From the NCBI GenBank assembly GCA_028571685.1, contig CM053166.1, forward strand, positions 65,682,111-65,746,110: 64,000 bases of DNA. The letters are read 5' to 3'. The notes beneath the pieces are model-generated. The model was not told the DNA's origin. It searched no databases and saw only the letters and a list, made by a program, of their open reading frames with translations. A program made the translations under genes and the position numbers. Shown here piece after piece: positions 54,878-64,000 of the stretch (position 1 is the first letter of the stretch; each line of letters starts with the position of its first letter). Source of the DNA: Heterohyrax brucei. Its lineage: Eukaryota > Chordata > Mammalia > Hyracoidea > Procaviidae.

Positions 54878-55966
54878 ACAATACCAAGAAAATCAGGATA
54901 AGTACCGGTGGGGGTTGTTAGATGTCCTACCCCTTTCCCTACCTATGCATCATACTGCTTCCGTCTTTCCCCGCATATCCACAACCAATAGCTCACTTGA
55001 GCTACCCTTCCTAAAACAACAATCTGACTTTGCCCCTGAACTGCGCCCCCTTAATATAAGCTTTCAAGGTTTTTTGTGCTTTCATATACTCACTAATTTT
55101 AGTTCAGAAGTTGATAGCTCTGACTACAACCCCAGTTGCATTACCCTGTATAATCAGTCAGCTGGATGGTTTGATACCCCTAGCAATAGTAGCAACCCTC
55201 GAACAAAATGATACCCTCCTGCAAGGCCAAATACCGCTCAGGGTACCTAAAGCCAATGGCAGCATCCCCTCACAGCCTCAATGGGCCCCAAAATGCAAAA
55301 GCACGCGGGACTGGCCTAGTCTCTGGACAGGTTGTCAGAGCCACCGCCTCCAGTGGACAGTAAAGCCTTACTCTACTCTCTCCCCAGCTCAACTATACTT
55401 GGCAAAGACCCTATATCCTACACCAATTCAGCTTGTTTTTACTCCCTCTGTTGGAATGCTACTGCATTTCACACAGCCCTTGTAACTAGATTACCCCGAT
55501 ATGTCCCTTGGCCGGTCGAGCGACCCTCTTACGCCCAGCTCTGGCGCAAGCCTTGACCTTGTCCAAGGCTCCCTAGTGCATGTGGTGCAGCTGGGCTGTG
55601 AGTGGCGGTTCCCTGGCCTCTGTGTTACTTCTGTGCAGTTTAACAATATCTCTCGCGCAGCTAGTCTCTCCAGACAACTGTCTCGTCAGCTACTAGGCAA
55701 CTGGACCGCTGAAGTGCACAACTTACTTGACCACTGTCACCTTGATGAACTGGGTCCAGTCAGCCCTACATACTCTTCGAGAATGGGCAGGCTCTGGTGC
55801 CCTGGCATGCATCCTATGCTTCCTGGGTCTGTGGCTGATCCTATACCTTCGTCACCAGAGGAGGCAACAGCAGATGAACATGGCGCTTTTGGTGCAGGCT
55901 ATCGAAAATGCTGAAGAACCAGCATCAACTTCAGCTGGAGTGTGGCTGCAAATGCTGGAAGGATAG
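54813..55966 (+). pseudogene. env: Env remnant, short and frame-broken
   Basis: ATG at 54813 follows the usual pol-env overlap. A signal peptide is clear (LLPLLLLLGVTLGKA). The first frame is open to 55211 with five N-glycosylation sites (for example NSS, NIS and NFS). Downstream parts lie in other frames: 55332-55556, 55501-55730, and a terminal piece at 55727-55966 with a hydrophobic anchor (ALACILCFLGLWLILYL) and a basic tail. The total is about 1.15 kb, short for Env with both surface and transmembrane subunits, so internal sequence is probably deleted. It could not give a functional entry protein. Confidence 0.85.
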
Positions 55967-56085
55967 CCAAAGACGGGCAACCTCTCTTGGGGGTGTTACC
56001 AACCTAAGGCAGGGACCCCACCAAGCTGTGGGGTATCCCAATGACGGGTAAGGAGCACTCTAGTCAGAGATGACCTAAGACAGGC
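55967..56085 (+). promoter_or_regulatory. CTE-like RNA export element
   Basis: Between env and the polypurine tract lie two paired motif sets: CCAAAGACGGGCAA (55967-55980) with ACCTAAGGCAGG (56002-56013), and CCAATGACGGGTAA (56038-56051) with GACCTAAGACAGGC (56072-56085). This arrangement of two near-identical internal loops is that of the constitutive transport element of type-D retroviruses, which recruits NXF1/TAP to export unspliced RNA. The identification is by motif; the fold is inferred. Confidence 0.88.
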
Positions 56086-56106
56086 ACGTTCATGCATATA
56101 TGAAGT

Positions 56107-56118
56107 AAAAGGGGGAGA
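56107..56118 (+). promoter_or_regulatory. Polypurine tract
   Basis: AAAAGGGGGAGA abuts the 3' LTR, as needed to prime plus-strand DNA synthesis. Confidence 0.92.
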
Positions 56119-56401
56119 TGTGGCGAGCCGGCCCCACACCCCCCGAGCGGCCGCACCCAAAGATGGTGCCTTGGCTTGTAGCCACACCCAGACCCAGAGA
56201 CCTTAGAGCAGTAAACATCTTGCCTGCGCATGCCTGGGACACGCCCTAGCCCGTACGTGGGCCAGTAGTGATTGGCTGATTCATTCCATATATAAGTGGA
56301 ACTACTGGAAATAAACGCTCTCTCTGCTTGAAGACCAGAGGACGTGGTGTCGGTCTGTTGCTGTCACTCCGCCGCGGGTCGGTATCGGGGGGATAGCGAC
56401 A
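56119..56401 (+). repeat. Betaretroviral 3' LTR
   Basis: 283 bp, 280 identical to the 5' LTR. TATATAAG at 56289-56296, AATAAA at 56310-56315. Ends GCGACA and is followed by the duplicated GATTCC. Confidence 0.96.
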
Positions 56402-56407
56402 GATTCC
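56402..56407. repeat. Provirus target duplication, right copy
   Basis: GATTCC, matching 49187-49192. ERVL sequence resumes here. Confidence 0.93.
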
Positions 56408-57018
56408 AATGACCTGTAAGCTAAAATTGCCACCAGGCCATTTTGGGCTCCGTTACCATACTGGCTAGTGTAATTGATACTGGTACTAAGGTGAAATTGG
56501 ATTGACATTACGTAATGGAGGTAAAGAAGAGCATGTTTGGAATGCAGGCGATCCCTTAGGACACCTCCTAGTACTACCATGTCCTGTGATTAAAATCAAT
56601 GGAAAACTGCAGCGACCCAATTCCAAAATGACTGCTAGTAGCCCAGACCTTTCAGGAAGGAAGTTTGGGGTCACCTCACCAGGCAAGGAACCACAACCAG
56701 CTGAGGTGCTTTCTGAGGGCAAAGGGAATACAGAATAGATTGTAGAAGAAAGTAGTTCTAAATACCAGTTATGGCCACGTGACCTGTTGCAGAAATGAGG
56801 ACTGTAATTGTTATGAGTATTTATGCTTTGTTTGTGTATATCAGATATTTTTTGTTTATTTATAAAACATAAGATGTAAATGGGCTAATGCATTTTCAGT
56901 TGTACATGTGTTAGTTATGTCATGTTAGACATAAGTGTGACTTTGTAATTGCATTCCTTCAGAGACTATGAATGGTAAAGGGAGATGTGTGCAGATGCCA
57001 AGCTGACAAGGGGTGGAC
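56408..57018 (+). pseudogene. ERVL 3' region after integrase, no env
   Basis: Non-env stretch between integrase and 3' LTR, as expected for ERVL. The frame 56502-56738 is short and I assign it no function; ERVLs may carry a dUTPase near here, but I see no dUTPase motif. The plus-strand primer region ACAAGGGGTGGACT lies just before the LTR. Confidence 0.65.
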
Positions 57019-57522
57019 TCTGGTGGTCAAGATTGTGTCAACTTGGCTAGTCCATGTTTGGCTGCTGTGTCAAGTGGCAGGGGCGGGACCTTTGGTGGCT
57101 TCCCTCCCCTCAGCTCTCATCTCTCCGTCTTCTACCACTTACTTCCTGTCTGTTCACACTGCTAGCAGCAACTATTCTTTTTTGTGTCTGGTTCCTGGAC
57201 CTGAACTAGCAGCTTTTGGAGTCATCAACCCTTATGGCTGGCAAGTGAGAGTCTTGTTCCCTGACCAGCCCCTGAAGTTTGGTGAGTCAGCAGCTACCTC
57301 ACAGTCGCGCGGCCAGCTTGGGATCCACTGACCTACACAGCCAATGATCTAGAACTCACGAGTGACCTTGGATTCACCAACTACCATGGCCACATGAGGC
57401 TTGTGCCAGGATGGGATGTTCAGCTTCTACAATTGCATGAGCTGTTTCCTTTATATGTGAATCTTCCCTTGTACATGTTTGCGTTACTGGTTTTACTTCC
57501 CCAGAAAACCCAGCCTCAGACA
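57019..57522 (+). repeat. ERVL 3' LTR
   Basis: Starts TCTGGTGGTCAAGATTGTG and ends 'gaaaacccagcctcagaca'. 504 bp, clearly paired with 34380-34983 but with many substitutions, so the ERVL is far older than the provirus inside it. Confidence 0.9.
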
Positions 57523-57523
57523 T

Positions 57524-57727
57524 CTAGTAACTAATTTAATAATCCCACACAGAAACTCTGCAAGGTGGCTGTTACTATTATTTCTTTTTTTTACTATAGA
57601 TGAGGAAATTGAAGCTCAGGGAAGTTAAATGACTTGTCCCAGCTGTCACAGCTAGTGAGCCAGCTGAAGTCCAAATTCAAATCCACGTGGTCTGGCTCCA
57701 GAGACTGTGCTCTTAACTACTTTGATG
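57524..57727 (-). mobile_element. MIR SINE, minus strand, nearly complete
   Basis: 'gatgaggaaattgaagctcaggg', 'aagttaaatgacttgtccc', 'tcacagctagtgagcc' and 'gtctggctccagagactgtgc' are the reverse complement of MIR including its core. Confidence 0.9.
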
Positions 57728-58960
57728 TCATAGAAGAAACATGTCCAGAGTTAGTGTTATAGGTTAGAAGAAATATTGACAATACAAGTAATTGAACACA
57801 TACTAGAGAAAGGGTATAATAAGTAGCTATAGAAATTACAAAATGTTTCTGTTTCATTCTAGTTGTGCTATGTGGGTCAAGTCAAACAAATATGTCTTCT
57901 TCATCTAGGAGACCACACTACTCGTATACTGGCTTCCTTTCCCTTCTAAATTGTGTTTGCTTTAGAACACATGCATTGCTATTGCAGCAAAATCACAATT
58001 TTACTTAAAACTAGAGGAAAATTGAATGATTTCAGAAGTTACATCCATTGAGCAAATGAAATATTTTTTTAAACAGTAATTTCACAAGAACAGAGAAACC
58101 TAAATATACTTTCAAAATAGCCTTTAGACACCAAGGGAATTTATACCAGGCACAGTTTGAAAATTTGTCTGGTTTTCCATTGTTAGCCTCAAAGGTAAAT
58201 TCATGTGAATGCTGGAGGATAGAAAGCTCAGATTCCTGCTCCCAGGTTTCAGCTCTTGCTGGGGCTCTGGACCCTGACCTCAAAACATTGTGACATAACA
58301 GGGCCCTCCTTATTCCCAGACCTGAAGGGAATGTGCAGCAAAGGCACCTGAATGCATTTTCCTCTTTGTGCTTCACTGTCACCTAATTTTTATTCAACCT
58401 TAGGATCCAGAGACAAGTGATTTAGGTGAATTCCAAGTTGTGGCTTTAGAGTTCTCAGAAAATAACATGCTTTTATGTCTGAGTACCCAGCAGGAGCAGG
58501 TTTAACTGACAGTTGTGTTATTTACTTTTATATAAAAAGATTTAAGTCCAAAGTTCTGAAGCCTGCTGACCTGCCTGTAAAACTGTGACCTATGTCCAAC
58601 CCTTCTTGCAACACTTCAAGCAATTTCAGGATCATAATTCTGGGTCACCACCATTTGAGGTTTTCTTAACTACCTTTAAGGAAAATTCAGGATGGGAAAG
58701 AGGGTTTTTAAAAAATTTTATGACATAAATTCAACTGAAGAAAGAAAAAGTCTGTGATGATAGCAAAACACTCATCTGAATGCAGTTCTGTAGACTCCAC
58801 CACTTAAAACTACATAACAGATAAAAAAACAATCTCAAAAATTGAAGTGGCATTTTGAATGACTCAGAATAAAAGATGACAGCATTTAGTCATAATTTAC
58901 TTTGGCAGGCAACTTCTTTAGTGAAAACACATTGTGAGTTTTACAGCTTGTACTGGTCAT
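57728..58960. other. Unassigned
   Basis: About 1.2 kb with no repeat or coding signal I can support. The minus-strand frame 58032-58382 has no recognisable product. Confidence 0.4.
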
Positions 58961-58964
58961 CCAT

Positions 58965-59240
58965 TTAATTAGTATTATTTATTGTTCTTACTCTTGCCAA
59001 TATTCTGCCAAGCACTGAAGATACAGCAGTAAACAAAATGACATTTCTGCCTTCTTAGAGTTGGTTGCTATTGCAGATCATCATGTAGGTACGTCTCACA
59101 ATTGAGATCAATGCGGTATGATGTGGGACCACAGAGGATGTCTGGTACATCTTGGAGGATGTAAAAGAAGCAGAAAATGGAGGCGCTGGAGGTCGTGAGG
59201 AGAAGTAGACAGCATTCCAGGCAGCAGTGGCAAAGAGCAA
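58965..59240. mobile_element. Possible L2/MIR-age repeat
   Basis: 'gccaagcactgaagatacagcag' and 'aacaaaatgacatttctgcc' followed by 'agagttggttgc' resemble an old L2/MIR-type end. Faint. Confidence 0.4.
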
Positions 59241-60830
59241 TTGAGGAAGTGTCTTGCGCTCTAAACCAACTATTAGTAGTACAGTTTGGCAAGAACCTGT
59301 GGTTGTGGACAGAGTAGGGGTAGGGAGCTGGAAAACTGAAGAAGTAATCAGGGATCAGATTCTGAAGGTTCTTGTCAGACTAGTTGAGGAAGTCCACTCC
59401 GCTCCTAAGGTAGTATTGTTACCAAACCCTAGAAGATGGGTCCTTCTTAGGAGCACTTGGACTTGCCAGTTATCTGAACATCAGTCTTTGAGAAAGTAAC
59501 TTCATTGCAATACGCAGAGCAAGGAACTGGGAAGAAGTTCCTGTGATCTAGCTCCCTGAGCTGTGGGGAAGCAGGGCTTATATGTTATTTGGGAAGCAAG
59601 ATGGCAGTTGCACAGGCATGCTGAAGAGGGAAAATTCTAGAAGGGGCCAGGAAGTAGGAGATGACATGCTAGACTTCTAGCTTCAGAATAGGGTCCAGGT
59701 GGTGATCTTCCTTCTGATTTGTTCCCTCTGTTGAGATCAGTTAATGGTCACGCCTGGTCATTCCGTACATGCAAGGCAGACCAAAGCTGGCTTGGGCTAG
59801 TTTAGGGAATAACAAATTTACTGGCACTTGTAGGATCAGGTTACAATATGGGACCTAGATAAGGAAGCCATTGAGCAGATCAGGCTTTCCCCTACTCATT
59901 TTAAGAGTAGCTGACAGGGCTGCCTTCATGGGCCTGTCATCAGTGCAGTCACATAGATCCCAAGGCTCAGAAAGGCCCTATGCTGTGACCTCTAATGCTC
60001 TGCAATCTTGAAGTCACTATGTGGTTGCTGTCTTCAAATTGTTCATGATTTTATTCTTAAATTTGTGGATTTTAAATGATGTCTGACACGACAGTGGGGC
60101 TCTCTGATGGGTTTTCCACCCACTGCCTTGCCTGGGATGGGTTTTTAGCAGCCTTCTCCCCTCCTTACCAGCATCCTGGGACACACTCAACCTCCCCCCT
60201 TCCTGCCTCAGAACTCACCGGTGACACCCTCTGCCTCTGGTAAGGGCCTAGGTGTGAGTCAGGGAAGGTCAGGGTTGGCACCAGACCATGTTTGATGGAC
60301 AGTTGCATCTATGTGAGGGCAAGCATCTCACCCAGCCCTAAGACAGGTACTGAGCATGCCTTGGTTCAGGCATTTGAGAATCCTTAGGAGGTCACCTGTG
60401 TGCCTTAGGGAAATGCATGGCTGGGCTTCCCCAGATAAAATTCCCTGGACTGGGTGGTAGGTTCAGCAGCTGGTAGGAGGGTACCCTTGTAGTGATAAGG
60501 CCTGAACCAGAGCACCTGTAGGTGCCTCACTTAGCAGGACAGGGACCTGATCCTGCCCTTGGAGTATTTCCATGTCCTGAGTGCTCCCTCAGGCTAGCTC
60601 TGTGCCAGGGAGGATCCTCTTTACATCCTTCCAAACCTCCCTGAGTCTGGCTTGTGTTCCTCTCTTCTGGCCAGCTCAAGGCTCATTTCAGGGACAAGCC
60701 ATGAAATACTAATTGTGCAACTTTAGTGATTCCACATCTGAGTTAAATGCTCTGATATCCCATTTCAAACTGAATGCACAATATGAAGGTGAATGGCAAT
60801 ATATACACTAATAATTTAAAATTTTATAGT
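59241..60830. other. Unassigned; locally GC-richer 60080-60720
   Basis: No transposon recognised. 60080-60720 is richer in G and C and in C-runs than its neighbours and lacks a usable ORF. It may be conserved non-coding sequence or a decayed gene or retrocopy; I cannot tell which. Confidence 0.4.
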
Positions 60831-60831
60831 A

Positions 60832-61040
60832 CCTGGGTGGAGTGAATAATCAAGTGCTCAACTACAAAGACAAAGGTTGTTGGTTTCAACCACTCAGAAG
60901 ATACCCTTGGAAGACAGGCTTGGTGATCTGCTTCTAAAAGGTTAGAGCCTTGAAAACTTTATGAAGCACACAGTTCTACTCTGCCCACATAGTGGTCACC
61001 ATGAGTCTCAATCAACTCAAAAGCATGGGCTTGGCAGTTA
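60832..61040 (+). mobile_element. AfroSINE, long form
   Basis: 'acctgggtggagtgaataatc', 'gaagacaggcttggtgatctgc', 'cacagttctactctgcccac' and a tail with 'atgagtctcaatcaactc'. It has the middle block also seen near the 5' end of the RTE LINE (9610-9680). Confidence 0.88.
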
Positions 61041-61067
61041 GTTTAGGATAACTATTACTCCACTCTG

Positions 61068-61266
61068 AAGCACTGTTTCTCTAACTTTAGCAGACATCAG
61101 AATCATCCAGAGGGCTTAATAAAACACAGATTACTAGGCCCCACCCAGGGTAAGTCTGGTAAGTCTGGAGCAGAGTTGGGGGGTCAAGAATTTTTACTTC
61201 TATCAACATCTCAGAGGATGCTAATGGTGCTAGTGTGAGGAGTACACTTTGAGAACTACTGCTTTG
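61068..61266 (+). mobile_element. MER5A-like hAT, nearly full length
   Basis: 'cactgtttctctaactttagc', 'catcagaatcatccagaggg', 'acacagattactaggcccc', 'ctttgagaactactgctttg'. A non-autonomous DNA transposon with terminal CACTG/CTACTG repeats. Confidence 0.88.
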
Positions 61267-61446
61267 ATGCTTTGCTTGACTGCTTACACATGTATGCGAA
61301 GTGTCAAAGTGGTGTGGCTATGGGTGGGGTGGTAGTGAATGGTCTGAAAGAACTTCCTTGAGTGAAAATCGAAAGAGCTGGAGGGCTAATTGTTTTCCTG
61401 AAGGGAAAAGGACCCAGAAGAGGAAAACTATCTACTTCACAGTTTT

Positions 61447-61472
61447 TCCCAGGCCCAGGCCCAGGCCCAGGC
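61447..61472. repeat. (CCCAGG)4 hexamer repeat
   Basis: Four consecutive CCCAGG/GCCCAG units. Confidence 0.93.
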
Positions 61473-61644
61473 TGCTTAATCCTAGGGCCAATTCATGCTG
61501 AAAATCCACAGGGATCAGGGAGAGATGCCATTTGGGCTTCTCTGTAGCTCTGTGCTTCCACTTCCCAGGGGTAATAAAGGTCTTTAAGGTCGTGGTTTGA
61601 AAGGGAGTGATGACATGGAGTTTCAGGTGAGAGAACTAACCAAT

Positions 61645-61836
61645 TGCTGTCAAGTTGATTCTAACTTGTGTTGACTCCATGTGTGTCAAAGTAGAACTGT
61701 GCTCCACAGGGTTTTCAGTGACTGATTTTTCAGAAGTAGGTCTCCAGTCCTTTCTCCCAAAGCACCTTTGGTGGACTTGAACTTCCAACCGTATCGGAAA
61801 TATGCTGCTAACCATTTGCATCATCCAGGGACTCCC
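61645..61836 (-). mobile_element. AfroSINE, long form, minus strand
   Basis: 'caattgctgtcaagttgattc' (tail), 'agaactgtgctccacagggt', 'gatttttcagaagtaggtctcc' (middle block), 'tgctgctaaccatttgcatc' (head). Confidence 0.9.
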
Positions 61837-62763
61837 CAGAGATAGCGGGAAGAGTGGAGACTCAACAAATGCTCTCCTGGGGAAACAAAGCCATTCTCAG
61901 GGATCACATACTGGGGTGATAGCTTCAGCTGCCATGCTTTGAGGAGCTCAGTGCTACAAGTGGAAACTGAGGCCACAATACACAGATACCACAAAGAACC
62001 AGTGATAGTGGGACAATGATGAAGAAAGGCCTTTAACTGATACCCAAGGAGATCCAAAATCTCCAATGCTGCCAGTCTCTGAGCCAACTTTACTGTTTAT
62101 CTTAAAAAGTTGGGCAGAGGTAGTGGTGGTAATTTTAAGGCTGAAGCTAGTCACTAGTGCTTTCTTTCCTCTATTCTCACATCACTCAGACCCAGATAAC
62201 CCATGAGTAACATTTTTCTCCCCTTCTTCCTAAGTACCCTTTCCTGTCTAGCTTGATTCTTCTATTCAATGTTCTTTCTGAAGTTTTGGCTTTCATTTAC
62301 ATGCATCATGTTTTTCCATAGTGTACCTCATCCAGTTTTCATTTGTAGGCAGATGATTTGGGGTTGGGAGGTAAGTAGAAGATACAATCATGTCATGCAA
62401 ATCCTTTCTCCTGGCAGCCGTGTGTCCTCTGAGGGCTCTCCCAGCTCTGGCTGAGTGGATAGTAAGTCATGTGATCCTGCCTCCTGTCACAGATAATTGG
62501 GTTAGGCATGCATACCCAAGCCATGATAGGTCAGTCAAGTTCCCTTTCCTGTGGGTTTGTATTTATTTACAGCATGAGGACTGAATTCAGTCTTTGTTGT
62601 GTGCTCAAAGAGAGGAAACGATATGAAGCCATAATTCATATTTGGCTTTTACGTAAGTTCAGCGTAGACAGTATGTCTAGAGATATAGGGAAAGTAATCC
62701 AGATGTGAAGAAAGCAGCTCCCTTGGCTCCTGTAGGATTTCCAGTTTCTGGTTCCAGTCCTGC
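61837..62763. other. Unassigned
   Basis: About 930 bp with no recognised element and no supported coding region. Confidence 0.4.
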
Positions 62764-63363
62764 TATGATGGTTAAGGTTACGTGTCAACTTGGTTGGACC
62801 ATGATTCTCAGTGGTTTGACAGTTGTGACACACATAGTTTGGCACTTATGCAAGGATGCAGTCAGCTCCATGATGAGATTTGCTATAAGCAGCCGATCTT
62901 TGATAAGGAGTTTCCTTGGGAATGTGCCCTGCCTCCAGTAAGTAAATGAATGTTCCAGCAAGTCTCCCACTTTGGATCCTGCGTGAGGTTTGTCATAATC
63001 TGGTCTCTGGCTTTTGGGACTTGCGATCTAGGGGTTTATCAGCCTCCACAGCCTGTGAGGACCAGGCAGGGTTTCATTCTGTTCTACACAGAATCTCTAT
63101 GAGTCAGAAATGACTTGATGGCACCTAGCAACAGCAAGAACAGCCTGTGAGACAATGACCTGCCATCTTACCTGGCGATCTTGGGTTTGTCAGCCCGAGC
63201 ACCTGTGTGAGTCAGGAGAATACTCCAGCCTGATGCCTTACTCATGGACTTGGAACTTACCAGCCTCTACAGCCATGTGAGACTTTTTTTTTTAAGATAA
63301 ATTCTTTCTGTATATCTATATGTTTCACTGGTTTTACTTCTCTAGAGAACCCAGCTTAAGACA
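62764..63363 (+). mobile_element. ERVL-type (MLT2-like) solo LTR
   Basis: Starts 'tatgatggttaaggttacg' and 'tgtcaacttggttggacc', ends 'ctctagagaacccagcttaagaca', which parallels the ERVL LTRs here ('gtcaacttgg', 'gaaaacccagactaagaca'). It is interrupted by an 80-bp RTE tail (63060-63139). No internal region follows. Confidence 0.82.
63060..63139 (+). mobile_element. 80-bp RTE tail insertion with 12-bp TSD
   Basis: ACAGCCTGTGAG occurs at 63048-63059 and 63140-63151. Between them is an RTE 3' end: CAGGCAGGGTTTCATTCTG, 'gagtcagaaatgacttgatgg' and CACCTAGCAACAGCAAG. Confidence 0.92.
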
Positions 63364-64000
63364 CCTTCCTAAAATATGGTTGTGTATTTTCTGTCCAAAA
63401 ACTTTCTTAGAACATCTTTTATTTCTACAATATAACCATTTTTTTAAAGCTAGCTTGAGTAGGTTTTATTCATTGCAGGTTTATTTGCCACAGGATTAAC
63501 CCAAGGCTGTATGTACAAGGGTCCCAAACCCCAATTATGTGACATATTGTGAGGAAAATCCCAGTACTCTGTCAAGGATTTCTTGAAGCCAGTGTGAGTG
63601 GAATAATGTGAGTTATAGAATCATTTTAAGTTAACTCACTAACACTTATGTGGTCTCAAATATTTACCTTTTTCTTCTTCTTAAGGGTTTTTCCATGGAT
63701 TATGTTTTCACTGTTGCTGTTATTGTTATCAGAAATTTAACAAGCACCAGCTCCTTGAGACTTACAAAGATACAGTCCCTCATTGAAAGGACAATACTTC
63801 TATATTTTCATAGGACGTGTTTGAAAATCCTGAGGTTTTTTTTCTATACCAGTGAGAACTCTTCAAGGAGTTCTGCAATGGTCAAGTCTTACATTACTTA
63901 CCTGTGATGAAAGCACAATCCAGGCCAGGTAGAAAATCAGTCAAACAGATGGATACATCTTTTGAAAGGTTATCCTTATGAGCCAGAGAGATGGGTTTTC
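63364..64000. other. Unassigned to window end
   Basis: AT-rich, without recognised repeats or coding signal. Confidence 0.4.

Larger units (their letters stand above)
49193..56401 (+). mobile_element. Betaretrovirus-like endogenous provirus
   Basis: Complete 7.2-kb provirus: LTR, primer site, leader, gag, pro, pol, short broken env, CTE-like element, polypurine tract, LTR. The LTRs are 283 bp each and differ at 3 sites, so the insertion is recent. The -1/-1 gag-pro-pol frame layout, dUTPase in pro, 6-bp target duplication and CTE-like RNA together point to the betaretrovirus group, most like its type-D members. It is defective: gag start codon replaced, two pol frameshifts, env broken. Transcription runs with the host ERVL. 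Confidence 0.96.
34380..57522 (+). mobile_element. ERVL provirus with nested insertions
   Basis: Class III endogenous retrovirus in plus orientation. It has a 5' LTR (34380-34983), primer site, gag-like region (about 35050-36800), protease and RT (36800-37843), RNase H and integrase (47590-49186), a 3' region with no env (56402-57018), and a 3' LTR (57019-57522). Three large insertions interrupt it: a full-length L1, an L1 5' half and a betaretrovirus-like provirus. Its own length without them would be about 6 kb, close to the usual ERVL size. All frames are broken. A true 5-bp target duplication is not clear (CATAG before, TCTAG after). Confidence 0.9.

Noticed and set aside
56502..56738. 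Short frame as an ERVL dUTPase or env
   Set aside because: It lacks dUTPase motifs, a signal peptide and a membrane anchor; the ERVL group normally has no env.
58032..58382. Minus-strand 116-codon frame as a gene
   Set aside because: No recognised domain, no homologous pattern, and composition like the surrounding non-coding DNA.

Overview
The window is mammalian nuclear DNA made almost entirely of transposable elements. I recognise no host protein-coding exon, tRNA, rRNA or CRISPR array. The host is probably an afrotherian, most likely of the elephant lineage. The evidence is about fifteen full or partial copies of a tRNA-derived SINE whose tail reads like AfroSINE, an RTE/BovB-type LINE with the same tail, and young L1 copies. 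The species is inferred, not proven.

Layout. 1-9.5 kb: minus-strand L1 pieces, a solo MaLR-type LTR (2954-3460), a MaLR LTR plus non-coding internal region (6206-7460), and old DNA transposons. 9.5-19.1 kb: one plus-strand RTE LINE split by an AfroSINE, which is itself split by a nearly full-length L1 (12621-18433). 19-28.6 kb: more RTE, L1 and AfroSINE copies, with a clean solo LTR (21133-21633, 5-bp target duplication) inside an RTE. 28.6-34.4 kb: older MIR, MaLR and AfroSINE material. 34.4-57.5 kb: one ERVL provirus (LTRs 34380-34983 and 57019-57522) that has collected a full-length L1 (37856-45056), a rearranged second L1 (45139-47584), several very short SINE-tail insertions and a complete young betaretrovirus-like provirus (49193-56401). 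57.5-64 kb: MIR, MER5A-like, AfroSINE and an ERVL-type LTR in otherwise unassigned sequence.

The betaretrovirus-like provirus is the most informative unit. It has 283-bp LTRs differing at 3 sites, a 6-bp target duplication (GATTCC), a Lys-tRNA-like primer site, gag with a PPPY late motif and two zinc knuckles, a pro frame with dUTPase, aspartic protease and G-patch, pol with RT, RNase H and integrase, a broken short env, an element resembling a type-D constitutive transport element, a polypurine tract, and two -1 frameshift heptamers. It is defective: the gag start position reads ATA, pol has two offsetting frameshifts, and env is broken.

The most unusual observation is a 55-bp segment at 45084-45138 matching provirus positions 51302-51356 at 52 of 55 bases. 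That segment is the gag-pro frameshift site plus its GC-rich downstream region. It lies exactly at the junction between ERVL sequence and an L1 that has lost its 3' half, as if copied in during break repair or template switching. A second theme is a set of 19-73 bp insertions consisting only of a SINE/RTE tail, three of them with perfect 11-13 bp target duplications.
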